Of a stretch of DNA of 64,000 nt, positions 32,326 through 39,617 are shown piece by piece. The DNA is from Anaerolineales bacterium (lineage in GTDB: Bacteria > Chloroflexota > Anaerolineae > Anaerolineales > Villigracilaceae). Below the pieces are notes generated by a model. It made no database searches and had not been told where the DNA came from. It saw only the letters and a program-made list of their open reading frames with translations. Where the stretch lies: contig JAIXKJ010000003.1 of the NCBI GenBank assembly GCA_026928255.1, positions 66,836 to 130,835 on the forward strand. The letters run 5' to 3'. Within the stretch, counting starts at the first letter, position 1. Every line of letters begins with the position of its first letter. The position numbers and the translations under genes are program-made.

Positions 32326-33705
32326 ATGAATCCTATGCTGGCAATGATTGACTTGGAAGCCTTAATCGAATCGCGCAATTTCAACGCCGTGCGCGAGCAG
32401 ACCAGAAATTGGTCGGCGGCAGATTTGGCTGAACTGATGGAGCCGCTGTCGGTGGAGAAAGCGGCGGTGGTTTTTCGTCTGCTTCCGCGCGAACAGGCGG
32501 CGGACGTGTTCAGTTATCTTTCCGAAGATCATCAAGAGCGGCTGCTCAAAGCGTTGGGGCGCGAAGATGTGGCGAACATCCTCAACGCTATGTCGCCCGA
32601 CGACCGCACCTCGCTGCTGGAAGAAATGCCGTCGAACGCCGTGCAGCATTTAATTAGTTTGCTTTCCGCCGAAGAGCGCGCGGTGGCGTTGAAGTTGCTG
32701 GGCTACGAAGAAGATTCCATCGGGCGTTTGATGACGACCGACTTCGTTCGCATTCGCCCGCATTGGACGATTACCTACGCGCTCGACCACATCCGCCGTT
32801 ACGGAAAAGACAGCGAAACGATGAGCATGATCTACATCATTGACAACGACGACAAATTAATTGACGACTTGCGAATCCGTCAGTTGCTTTTGGCGAAGCC
32901 CGACGATAAAGTGGCGGACTTAATGGACTCGCGCTTCACGGCGCTGAAAGCGACCGATAACCGCGAAGTGGCGGTGGCGGCTTTTCGAGACACCGACTTA
33001 AGCGCCTTGCCCGTTACCGACAACAAAGACAACTTGATCGGCATCGTAACCATTGACGACGTCTTCGACGTGGCGGAAGAAGAAGCCACCGAAGACATTC
33101 AAAAAATCGGCGGTTCGGAAGCGCTGGACGAACCGTACATGAAAATCGCCATCTCCAAAATGGTGCAGAAACGCGCCACCTGGTTGGTGATTTTGTTCAT
33201 CAGCGAAATGCTGACGGCGACGGCGATGGGAAAATTTGAAGATGAAATCGCCAAAGCCGTCGTGCTTTCTATCTTCGTCCCGTTGGTCATTTCAAGCGGC
33301 GGCAACTCCGGCTCGCAGGCTTCGACTCTCATCATCCGCGCTATGGCGCTGGACGAAATCAGCCTCGCGGATTGGTGGCGCGTGATGCGGCGCGAGTTTT
33401 TTTCGGGCTTGTCTCTCGGCTCAATTTTGGGCGTCATCGGATTTGCGCGCATTATCGCTTGGCATTATTTCTTCGGCGCGTACGGCGAACATTGGTTCTT
33501 GCTCGCGTTGACCGTCGGGCTGGCGTTGGTCGGCATTGTTTTGTGGGGCTCGCTTTCAGGCTCGATGCTGCCTTTCCTTTTGAAGCGCGTCGGACTCGAC
33601 CCCGCCACTTCGTCCGCGCCGTTTGTCGCCACCCTTGTGGACGTTTCGGGGCTGATCATTTACTTCACCGTCGCGGGCTTAATTTTGCGCGGCACGCTGT
33701 TGTAA
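32326..33705 (+). CDS. mgtE: Magnesium transporter MgtE
   Basis: A 459-residue Mg2+ channel/transporter. It has the N-terminal superhelical domain (about 10-125, with ADVFSYLSEDHQERLLKALG), a CBS pair (about 130-255; SIGRLMTTDFV, then IGIVTIDDVFDVAEEEATED) and the C-terminal membrane part with five helices (about 275-459; FVPLVISSGGNSGSQASTLI and KRVGLDPATSSAPFVATLVD). Mg2+ bound between the N-domain and CBS pair closes the channel. AAGGAG stands before the ATG. It follows the ABC ATPase by 74 nt without an obvious terminator, so the M-box probably controls it too. Confidence 0.96.
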   Translation: MNPMLAMIDLEALIESRNFNAVREQTRNWSAADLAELMEPLSVEKAAVVFRLLPREQAADVFSYLSEDHQERLLKALGREDVANILNAMSPDDRTSLLEEMPSNAVQHLISLLSAEERAVALKLLGYEEDSIGRLMTTDFVRIRPHWTITYALDHIRRYGKDSETMSMIYIIDNDDKLIDDLRIRQLLLAKPDDKVADLMDSRFTALKATDNREVAVAAFRDTDLSALPVTDNKDNLIGIVTIDDVFDVAEEEATEDIQKIGGSEALDEPYMKIAISKMVQKRATWLVILFISEMLTATAMGKFEDEIAKAVVLSIFVPLVISSGGNSGSQASTLIIRAMALDEISLADWWRVMRREFFSGLSLGSILGVIGFARIIAWHYFFGAYGEHWFLLALTVGLALVGIVLWGSLSGSMLPFLLKRVGLDPATSSAPFVATLVDVSGLIIYFTVAGLILRGTLL

Positions 33706-33768
33706 ACGCATCGGTTTTCCGCCCTTTATCCTATTCCACATTCGACGATTTTCAGGTATCCTGTTTTT

Positions 33769-34971
33769 ATGCAGACCGAACTCTTTCCGCGCGCGCTGAC
33801 CGTTTCGCAATTGACTCTTCGCATTCGCAAATTATTGGAAGACAATCCCGAAATGCAAGACGCGCGAGTGAGCGGCGAAATTTCCAATTTGTCGCGCCCC
33901 GCGTCGGGACATATTTACTTCACGCTCAAAGACAAAGGCGCTTCGCTGCGCTGCGTCATGTGGCGCTCGGACGCGCAACGAACGCGCCCCGTTTTGCAAG
34001 AAGGCGCGGCGGTGGAAGCGCGCGGAAAAATCGTCGTTTACGAACCGCAGGGACAATATCAACTCGTCGCCAATTGGATTCGTCCGCAAGGCGAAGGCGC
34101 GCTCTTTCAAGAATTTCTGCGGCTTAAATCCGCGTTGGAAGCGGAAGGCTTGTTCGACGCCGAAAGCAAGCGCGAGATTCCCGAATTCCCGAAAGTAATC
34201 GGCGTCGTTACTTCGGCGACGGGCGCGGCGTTGCGCGACATGCTTAACACGATTCGTCGTCGTCAGCCGTTGACGCGCGTCATCCTCGCCGCTTCGCCCG
34301 TGCAAGGCGCGGACGCGCCGCCCGCGTTAGTCAACGCGCTTGAAGCGCTGAACCGTCAAAAGCCCGACTTAATTTTGATCGCGCGCGGCGGCGGCTCGTT
34401 GGAAGACTTATGGGCGTTCAACGACGAGCGCGTCGTTCGCGCCGTCGCCGCTTCGTCCGCGCCGACGATTAGCGGCGTGGGACATGAAACCGATTTCACG
34501 CTGACGGATTTTGTCGCTGACTTGCGCGCCGCGACTCCCACCGCCGCCGCCGAGTTGGCGACCGCCGTCTCGCGGGACGACCTGCAAGCGGAATTGACGC
34601 ATCAATCCTCGCGCCTCGTTGATTTGACCGCGAGTCGAATTTCCGATTCTCGAAATTTGCTCGCGGCGCTGACGGCGCGTTTGCGCTATTATTCGCCCGC
34701 GCGGCGCGTGCAGTTGGAGAATCAGCGCTTGGACGAAATGACGCGCCGCGTCGCTTCGGCGTTGACGCATCGCATCCAATTGCAGGCTTTCCGCGTAGAT
34801 GGATTGTCCAAACGCTTGGGCGCGTTGAATCCCGAAAACGTCCTCGCGCGCGGGTACGCCGTCGTTACTCGCGTTGCGGACGGAAAACTCGTCCGCAATG
34901 CAGAGCAGGCGCAAGGCGCGTTGCGCGTCCGCGTCCGCGACGGAGAATTTGAAGTCGAGCGCGTATCTTAG
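33769..34971 (+). CDS. xseA: Exodeoxyribonuclease VII large subunit
   Basis: A 400-residue subunit with the N-terminal OB fold (FPRALTVSQLTLRIRKLLE, then GEISNLSRPASGHIYFTLKD) and the catalytic domain (IGVVTSATGAALRDML, IARGGGSLEDLWAFNDE, ISGVGHETDFTL, RAATPTAAAE). It degrades single-stranded DNA with XseB. TATCCT (33757-33762) lies exactly 6 nt before the ATG without an SD, suggesting a leaderless message. The xseB gene begins 12 nt after the stop. Confidence 0.96.
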   Translation: MQTELFPRALTVSQLTLRIRKLLEDNPEMQDARVSGEISNLSRPASGHIYFTLKDKGASLRCVMWRSDAQRTRPVLQEGAAVEARGKIVVYEPQGQYQLVANWIRPQGEGALFQEFLRLKSALEAEGLFDAESKREIPEFPKVIGVVTSATGAALRDMLNTIRRRQPLTRVILAASPVQGADAPPALVNALEALNRQKPDLILIARGGGSLEDLWAFNDERVVRAVAASSAPTISGVGHETDFTLTDFVADLRAATPTAAAELATAVSRDDLQAELTHQSSRLVDLTASRISDSRNLLAALTARLRYYSPARRVQLENQRLDEMTRRVASALTHRIQLQAFRVDGLSKRLGALNPENVLARGYAVVTRVADGKLVRNAEQAQGALRVRVRDGEFEVERVS

Positions 34972-34983
34972 ATTGGAGCAGAG

Positions 34984-35226
34984 ATGGCAAAGGCGAAATC
35001 TCAAAAACTTGCGGAAGAATTGACTTACGAAGAAGCGCTCGTCGAGTTGGAAGGAATCGTCGCGGCGTTGGAAGAAGGGGAGAATCCGCTTGAAGAGGCG
35101 ATTCAACTTTTTGAGCGCGGACAGGCTTTGGTCAAGCGTTGCGGCGCGTTGTTAGAGTCCGCGCAGTTGAAGGTTCAGAAATTAGTCGGCGAAACGCTTG
35201 AAGATTTTGAAGAGGAATCCGAATGA
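34984..35226 (+). CDS. xseB: Exodeoxyribonuclease VII small subunit
   Basis: An 80-residue helical protein with the diagnostic LTYEEALVELEGIVAALEEG and NPLEEAIQLFERGQALVKRC segments. It forms the helical stalk on XseA. GGAG precedes the start, and the stop overlaps the next gene by 4 nt (ATGA). Confidence 0.95.
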   Translation: MAKAKSQKLAEELTYEEALVELEGIVAALEEGENPLEEAIQLFERGQALVKRCGALLESAQLKVQKLVGETLEDFEEESE

Positions 35227-35675
35227 ATCTTTTGGCGATTTTTCAAAACAAAGTTTTAATCGCCGTGTTGAGCGCCTGGCTGTTGGCGCAGGTTTTTAAG
35301 ATTCCGACGGAATACCTCCGCTCGCGGCGGCGGATGTGGGCGATGTTTTTTGCGGCGGGCGGAATGCCTTCTTCGCACACGGCGCTAATGGTGGCGGGGA
35401 CGTTGGCGGTCGGTTTGTATTACGGATTTGACAACCCGATTTTTGCGATTGCGACGGGAATTACGATGATCATCGCGCACGATGCGGCGGGGGTGCGGCG
35501 GCAGGCGGGCAAACACGCCGAGCGCATCAACGTCCTCTTTGACGAGTTGCTTCGCGGACATACATGGAGCGAAGACGATTTGAAAGAGGTCATCGGACAT
35601 ACGCCGCTGGAAGTGGTCGGCGGAATTATTTTTGGGACGATTGTCGCCGTAACGCAGTGGATGATTTGGAAATAG
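35223..35675 (+). CDS. Divergent PAP2-family (YuiD-like) membrane protein
   Basis: A 150-residue membrane protein with KIPTEYLRSRRRMWAMFFAAGGMPSSHT, IIAHDAAGVRRQAGKHAERIN and LKEVIGHTPLEVVGGIIFG. This is the divergent PAP2 family (DUF212), distant relatives of acid phosphatases with about four helices. A role with lipid phosphates is assumed from the family only. It is translationally coupled to xseB. Confidence 0.9.
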   Translation: MNLLAIFQNKVLIAVLSAWLLAQVFKIPTEYLRSRRRMWAMFFAAGGMPSSHTALMVAGTLAVGLYYGFDNPIFAIATGITMIIAHDAAGVRRQAGKHAERINVLFDELLRGHTWSEDDLKEVIGHTPLEVVGGIIFGTIVAVTQWMIWK

Positions 35676-35689
35676 CGAGAGGATAAATA

Positions 35690-35718
35690 AAAAAGACGCG
35701 GCTTGCCCGCGTCTTTTT
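35690..35718. terminator. Bidirectional terminator between the xse operon and recA
   Basis: AAAAGACGCG (35691-35700) pairs with CGCGTCTTTT (35708-35717) around the loop GCTTGCC. A-tract and T-tract flank the stem, serving convergent genes. Confidence 0.88.
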
Positions 35719-35721
35719 CGG

Positions 35722-36825
35722 TTAAGATTCTTCGTCGGATAAGCCGCCGGAATCCCCGCTGTCGCCCATTTCTAAGGGCAAGGCGATTTCGCCGCTCAGC
35801 GCTTTTTGGCGGATGTATCCTTCAATCTCCGCCATTAGATCGGGGTTGGAGCGCAAGAAATCTTTGGCGTTTTCGCGCCCTTGCCCAAGCCGCACGTCTC
35901 CATAAGAGAAGAACGCGCCGCGCTTTTGGACGACTTCAAATTTTGTGGCGAGGTCGAGTAGGTCGCCCGCTTTGGAAATGCCTTCGTTGAACATGATGTC
36001 GAACTCCGCCACGCGGAAGGGCGGCGCGACTTTGTTCTTGACGACTTTGACTCGCGTGCGGTTGCCGATGACGTCTTCGCCCATTTTGATGGATTGGATG
36101 CGGCGCACGTCGAGGCGAATGGACGAATAGAATTTGAGCGCTTGTCCGCCGGTGGTGGTTTCGGGGTTGCCAAACATCACGCCGATTTTTTGACGCAGTT
36201 GATTGGTGAAGATGACCGACGTTTTGGTCTGGTTGATGGCGCCGCTTAATTTGCGAAGCGCTTGCGACATTAAACGCGCTTGCACGCCCATCGTCGCGTC
36301 GCCCATGTCGCCTTCGATTTCGGAGCGCGGCACAAGCGCGGCGACGGAGTCGATGACCACCACGTCCACCGCGCCAGAGCGGACGAGGGTTTCGGCGGTT
36401 TCGAGCGCCTGCTCGCCCGTGTCGGGCTGCGAGACGTAGAGGTTGTCAATGTTCACGCCGAGCCGCGCCGCGTAGACGGGGTCGAGCGCGTGTTCCATAT
36501 CAATGAAGACGGCGGTGCCGCCCGCTTTCTGCGATTCGGCGACGATGTGCAAACAGAGCGTGGTCTTCCCTGACGATTCGGGACCGTAGATTTCGATCAC
36601 TCGCCCGCGCGGGATGCCGCCGATGCCGAGCGCGATGTCGAGCGAGAGCGAGCCGGTAGGGATGATTTCGGTAACCATGCCGTGCGCTTCGCCAAGCCGC
36701 ATAATCGAGCCGTCGCCGTAGCGTTTGATCAAGTCGCCGACGGCTTTTTCGAGGACGGCGCGTTTGGCGTTGTCTATGTTGTCCGATTGGACAGGGTCGG
36801 CGGGCGCGGATCGTTTTTTAGCCAT
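35722..36825 (-). CDS. recA: Recombinase RecA
   Basis: A 367-residue DNA strand-exchange protein and SOS co-protease. Walker A is GPESSGKT (81-88); [12 protein letters not shown] is Walker B; loops L1 and L2 are recognisable ([19 protein letters not shown] and [17 protein letters not shown]). The C-terminus is acidic ([14 protein letters not shown]). GGAG lies 9 nt before the ATG, and a LexA-type box lies in the promoter. Confidence 0.98.
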   Translation of the reverse strand: MAKKRSAPADPVQSDNIDNAKRAVLEKAVGDLIKRYGDGSIMRLGEAHGMVTEIIPTGSLSLDIALGIGGIPRGRVIEIYGPESSGKTTLCLHIVAESQKAGGTAVFIDMEHALDPVYAARLGVNIDNLYVSQPDTGEQALETAETLVRSGAVDVVVIDSVAALVPRSEIEGDMGDATMGVQARLMSQALRKLSGAINQTKTSVIFTNQLRQKIGVMFGNPETTTGGQALKFYSSIRLDVRRIQSIKMGEDVIGNRTRVKVVKNKVAPPFRVAEFDIMFNEGISKAGDLLDLATKFEVVQKRGAFFSYGDVRLGQGRENAKDFLRSNPDLMAEIEGYIRQKALSGEIALPLEMGDSGDSGGLSDEES

Positions 36826-36878
36826 GTGTTAAATCTCCAAAATGAGGTTTTATCAAAATGCGAAAGTTAATGAAGGCG

Positions 36879-36906
36879 AGTATAGCACAGTTGTTCTAAA
36901 CGTCAA
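36879..36906 (-). promoter_or_regulatory. recA promoter with LexA-type SOS box
   Basis: On the minus strand: TTGACG (36906-36901), a 16-nt spacer and TATACT (36884-36879). The spacer and -10 contain TAGAACAACTGTGCTA (36898-36883), a nearly perfect inverted repeat (TAGAACA / TGTGCTA). It fits the Gram-positive GAAC-N4-GTTC pattern except for one base. A repressor here would block RNA polymerase. Confidence 0.82.
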
Positions 36907-36919
36907 GAGCGAGAACCAG

Positions 36920-36951
36920 AGATGAACGGGGATGAACGGGGATGTTTGTTC
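36920..36951. repeat. Short 10-bp tandem repeat GATGAACGGG
   Basis: Two and a half units of GATGAACGGG stand in the recA upstream region. A variant copy (GATGAACGGG, GATAAACGGG) is at 46302-46325. It seems to be a minor dispersed repeat. Confidence 0.65.
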
Positions 36952-36991
36952 GTCGCCGCAGGTTTGGGTTTGAGGGATAACAGTAATGAAG

Positions 36992-37020
36992 CGTCCCGAA
37001 GGTTCAAAACCTTCGGGACG
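36992..37020. repeat. Perfect palindrome, CGTCCCGAAG family
   Basis: Perfect 13-bp arms (CGTCCCGAAGGTT and complement) around CAA. The first ten bases equal the arm of the hairpin at 4178-4209. The stop codon of the Cys-rich gene (37004-37006) lies inside it, so the repeat may have replaced the original end of that gene. Confidence 0.85.
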
Positions 37021-37315
37021 GTTTGCCCCCGCCTGATGTTGGCAATGGCGTCCCCTGACTGTTTACTTTCTTGCAATCGTTATTTACGCAAGCATATCCT
37101 TCTGGACATCTTTTAAGATTATTATCGCATTCTACTTGACGAGGTAGGCATTTGCCTGCGTTGCTAACAATATTACAGCTGCCGACTGGTAAGGCACAAT
37201 ATTCTCCCGAACCACAGAGACTATCATTACAACAGTCGTCACCGATATTTGCAAATACTTGAGAATGACATTGAAATATTATCAATAAGAGTAGAAGCGT
37301 CAAAAATAACAGCAT
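37004..37315 (-). CDS. Small Cys-rich secreted protein
   Basis: A 103-residue protein from the ATG at 37315 (an in-frame ATG at 37372 is also possible). A signal peptide (about 1-22, LLFLTLLLLLIIF) is followed by about 55 residues with ten Cys (GDDCCNDSLCGSGEYC to CVNNDCKK), an even number suited to disulfides. The pattern recalls small knottin-like or dickkopf-like Cys domains, but I cannot name a family. The tail (PLPTSGGGKPSRRF) is encoded by the edge of a palindromic repeat and is probably not original. The gene is AT-rich (about 37% GC nearby), unlike most of the window. Confidence 0.55.
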   Translation of the reverse strand: MLLFLTLLLLLIIFQCHSQVFANIGDDCCNDSLCGSGEYCALPVGSCNIVSNAGKCLPRQVECDNNLKRCPEGYACVNNDCKKVNSQGTPLPTSGGGKPSRRF

Positions 37316-37385
37316 ATCCGTCTTTACTTTGCCGAAGAGAACCACCATAAACATATGGTAGCAGATTGTCATTTTTATTCAATGT

Positions 37386-38654
37386 TTATCGGTTTTTGTT
37401 TGAGAAAAAGAAAAGAATTGTTTCCATTTCAGGCGTAATTTGTGCCTGTTCTCCATCGTCTACTAATTTTTGAAGCAACTCATATTTATATGTTACTCCA
37501 TTTTGTAATTTCATAAGCGGCTCGATGTACCAAAATTCGTTGCTTGAAAATGTATTTTCCACGGGAGCCGCTGCAAAAAATGAAGGAATTCTTGCAATAC
37601 CTTTATTGTAGAATTTAAAGAAGCCTAAATGGTCAGCAAACGCGCCGTGTAAAACGCCAATCGTCCCATCAGGATTTTTAACCGCAAACCCCACTAATCC
37701 AAATTTACGCCCAGCATATTTTGAGCCAAATATTTTGCCGTCCAAAATCCCTACTGAAAGTAATTGGTCAGGTTCGCCGCCATCGGCAACGTTGAACATT
37801 GGTCCAATGTAATATCCGTCATAATTGGCTTCTTTCGGAAACGGTCTTGCAGTCCACCCATAATTCTTTGACTTCTCAGGGATGACGAACTTCCCGCTTT
37901 GTAGCGCCTCTTTTTCGGCGGCGATCAACTGCGCCATAAAGCCTTCAAAGTCATCGCCGACCTCGTACTCGATATATTTCCCGTCCTTGCGCTCTTCGTT
38001 TGAGATGGGCATAAAGACCATCCCCGCCTGCTCAGGCGACAGCCAAGCGTCGGCGTTGGGGTCGTAGACGGTTTGCGCGTCGCCGCTTGCGTCGCGGAAG
38101 ACCTGCCAGCCTTGCGCCACGCTTTCGGGCGGGACGCTCCACTGGTAGTTGACGCGGACTTTGCTGGTCAACACCTCGTCGCCGACGACCAGCGCCTCAG
38201 GGATTTGGTCTGCGGGGATTTGCGCGACTTGGTCGAGACTCTCGTAGCGCTCGACCCACGCCCCATTTTCAAGGTCGTAGTAATCATTGACTTCATTTCC
38301 GTTTTCGTCCGCGCCTGAATATTGGACGAGCATCCCCCAGCCTGCCTCGGCGATGACGGGTTCGCTCCACTGGACTTCTGCGCCCCGCAGGTCAGCGGGC
38401 ATTTCGTCAACGGGCGGGGCTTGGGCGATTTTTTGCTCCTCGTCCATTGAGTCCAACTCCGCGCGAGAAAACGACGGCAGAGGAATCTCCGTCGGCGTGG
38501 GGGAAGGGGCAGATTCCCCTCTCCTTGTGGGAGAGGGGTTAGGGGTGAGGGTGGGCGTTAAGACCTCCGAGTTTTCTAAAAACTCGGAGGTCTGCGTAGC
38601 AGGCGCGGCGCAGGCGGCGAGGACGAAGGTCAAGAGAAGGAAGATTCGTTTCAT
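37386..38654 (-). CDS. Lipoprotein with repeat-encoded linker, mosaic composition
   Basis: A 422-residue lipoprotein (LAAC, Cys15). TATAAT (38661-38666, minus strand) stands exactly 6 nt before the ATG at 38654, so the start is probably leaderless. Residues about 19-50 (SEFLENSE, then LTPNPSPTRRGE) are encoded by two dispersed repeats. The rest is a region with many Trp and Tyr; I do not recognise the family. GC content falls from about 60% in the 5' half to about 37% in the 3' part (before about 37870), which suggests recombination within the gene or acquisition together with the Cys-rich gene. Confidence 0.7.
   Translation of the reverse strand: MKRIFLLLTFVLAACAAPATQTSEFLENSEVLTPTLTPNPSPTRRGESAPSPTPTEIPLPSFSRAELDSMDEEQKIAQAPPVDEMPADLRGAEVQWSEPVIAEAGWGMLVQYSGADENGNEVNDYYDLENGAWVERYESLDQVAQIPADQIPEALVVGDEVLTSKVRVNYQWSVPPESVAQGWQVFRDASGDAQTVYDPNADAWLSPEQAGMVFMPISNEERKDGKYIEYEVGDDFEGFMAQLIAAEKEALQSGKFVIPEKSKNYGWTARPFPKEANYDGYYIGPMFNVADGGEPDQLLSVGILDGKIFGSKYAGRKFGLVGFAVKNPDGTIGVLHGAFADHLGFFKFYNKGIARIPSFFAAAPVENTFSSNEFWYIEPLMKLQNGVTYKYELLQKLVDDGEQAQITPEMETILFFFSNKNR
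38516..38593. repeat. Two adjacent palindromic repeats inside the lipoprotein gene
   Basis: The first (38516-38558) has CCCCTCTCC / GGGAGAGGGG arms followed by TTAGGGGTGAGGGT and is related to 18374-18418. The second (38561-38593) has perfect 15-bp arms (AGACCTCCGAGTTTT) around CTA. Both are translated in frame just behind the lipidation site, where a flexible linker is tolerated. Confidence 0.88.
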
Positions 38655-38688
38655 GCCCACATTATAGGACGATTCGCCCTTACAAAAT

Positions 38689-39615
38689 TTATACCGCCCG
38701 TATCTTGCGCGGACGAGTCATATAGCCTGCAATCTCGCCCGCTAAGCGGGCGTTGTTGAGCAAGAGCGCGAGGTTGGCTTGCAGCGTTCTGTTTTGCGTC
38801 AACTCGCCGACGCGCCCCAGCAAATACGGCGTAACCGCCTGCCCGTGAATGCCTCGCTCCTGCGCTTCGGCGGAGGCTTGCGCGATGATCGGCTGCATTT
38901 CAGCGGCGGGGATGGCGTCGGCTGCGGGGATGGGGTTTGCCACCAGCACGGCGCTTCGCAGCCCCAGCCCCCAATGCGTTTGGGCAAACTGCGCGATCTC
39001 TTGCGCCGAATCCAAACGGACGCTGACTTTGAGTCCGCTTTCGCGCGAGTAAAAGGCGGGAAATTCATCGGCGCGATAACCGACGAGCGGCACGCCCATA
39101 GTTTCCAAATATTCAATCGTCGCGGGCAAATCCAAAATAGACTTCGCGCCCGCGCAGACGACAATCAGCGGAATCTCCGCCAGCGCTTTCATGTCGGTAG
39201 AAATGTCAAACGCGGACTCTTTATGCACGCCGCCGATTCCGCCGGTGGCGAAAACTTGAACGCCCGCCATGTGCGCGGCGAACATCGTCCCCGCTACCGT
39301 TGTACCGCCGTCTTGTTTTTTGGTCAGCGCCGTCGCAAAGTCGCGCAGACTCACTTTCAGCGCCGAGTCGCTTTCAGAAAGCCGAATCAGTTCCGCGTCT
39401 GAAAGCCCGACGCGAATTTTTCCGTCGAGCAAGGCGACGGTGGCGGGCGTCGCATTTTTTTCGCGGATTTGATTTTCCATGTCCCGCGCTAATTCTAAAT
39501 TTTGCGGGCGCGGCAGCCCGTGCGTAACGACGGTGGATTCGAGCGCGACGACTGGCGAGCCGAAATTAAGCGCGCGCGCAACGTCGGCGGAAAGTTCAAG
39601 GTGCGAATTTTGCAT
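38689..39615 (-). CDS. psuG: Pseudouridine-5'-phosphate glycosidase
   Basis: A 308-residue enzyme that reversibly splits pseudouridine 5'-phosphate into uracil and ribose 5-phosphate. Segments VVALESTVVTHGLPRPQNLE, DGGTTVAGTMFAAHMAG, VFATGGIGGVHK and VVCAGAKSILDLPATIEYLET are diagnostic. It begins 2 nt after the second SPFH-like gene and its GGAGG lies across that stop, so it belongs to this operon. The partner kinase PsuK is not adjacent. Confidence 0.95.
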   Translation of the reverse strand: MQNSHLELSADVARALNFGSPVVALESTVVTHGLPRPQNLELARDMENQIREKNATPATVALLDGKIRVGLSDAELIRLSESDSALKVSLRDFATALTKKQDGGTTVAGTMFAAHMAGVQVFATGGIGGVHKESAFDISTDMKALAEIPLIVVCAGAKSILDLPATIEYLETMGVPLVGYRADEFPAFYSRESGLKVSVRLDSAQEIAQFAQTHWGLGLRSAVLVANPIPAADAIPAAEMQPIIAQASAEAQERGIHGQAVTPYLLGRVGELTQNRTLQANLALLLNNARLAGEIAGYMTRPRKIRAV

Positions 39616-39617
39616 GG

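Noticed and set aside
38689..39615. Complete pseudouridine catabolic operon
   Set aside because: psuG is clear, but no PsuK-type kinase is adjacent; the PfkB kinase at 63277 is 24 kb away and cannot be assigned.
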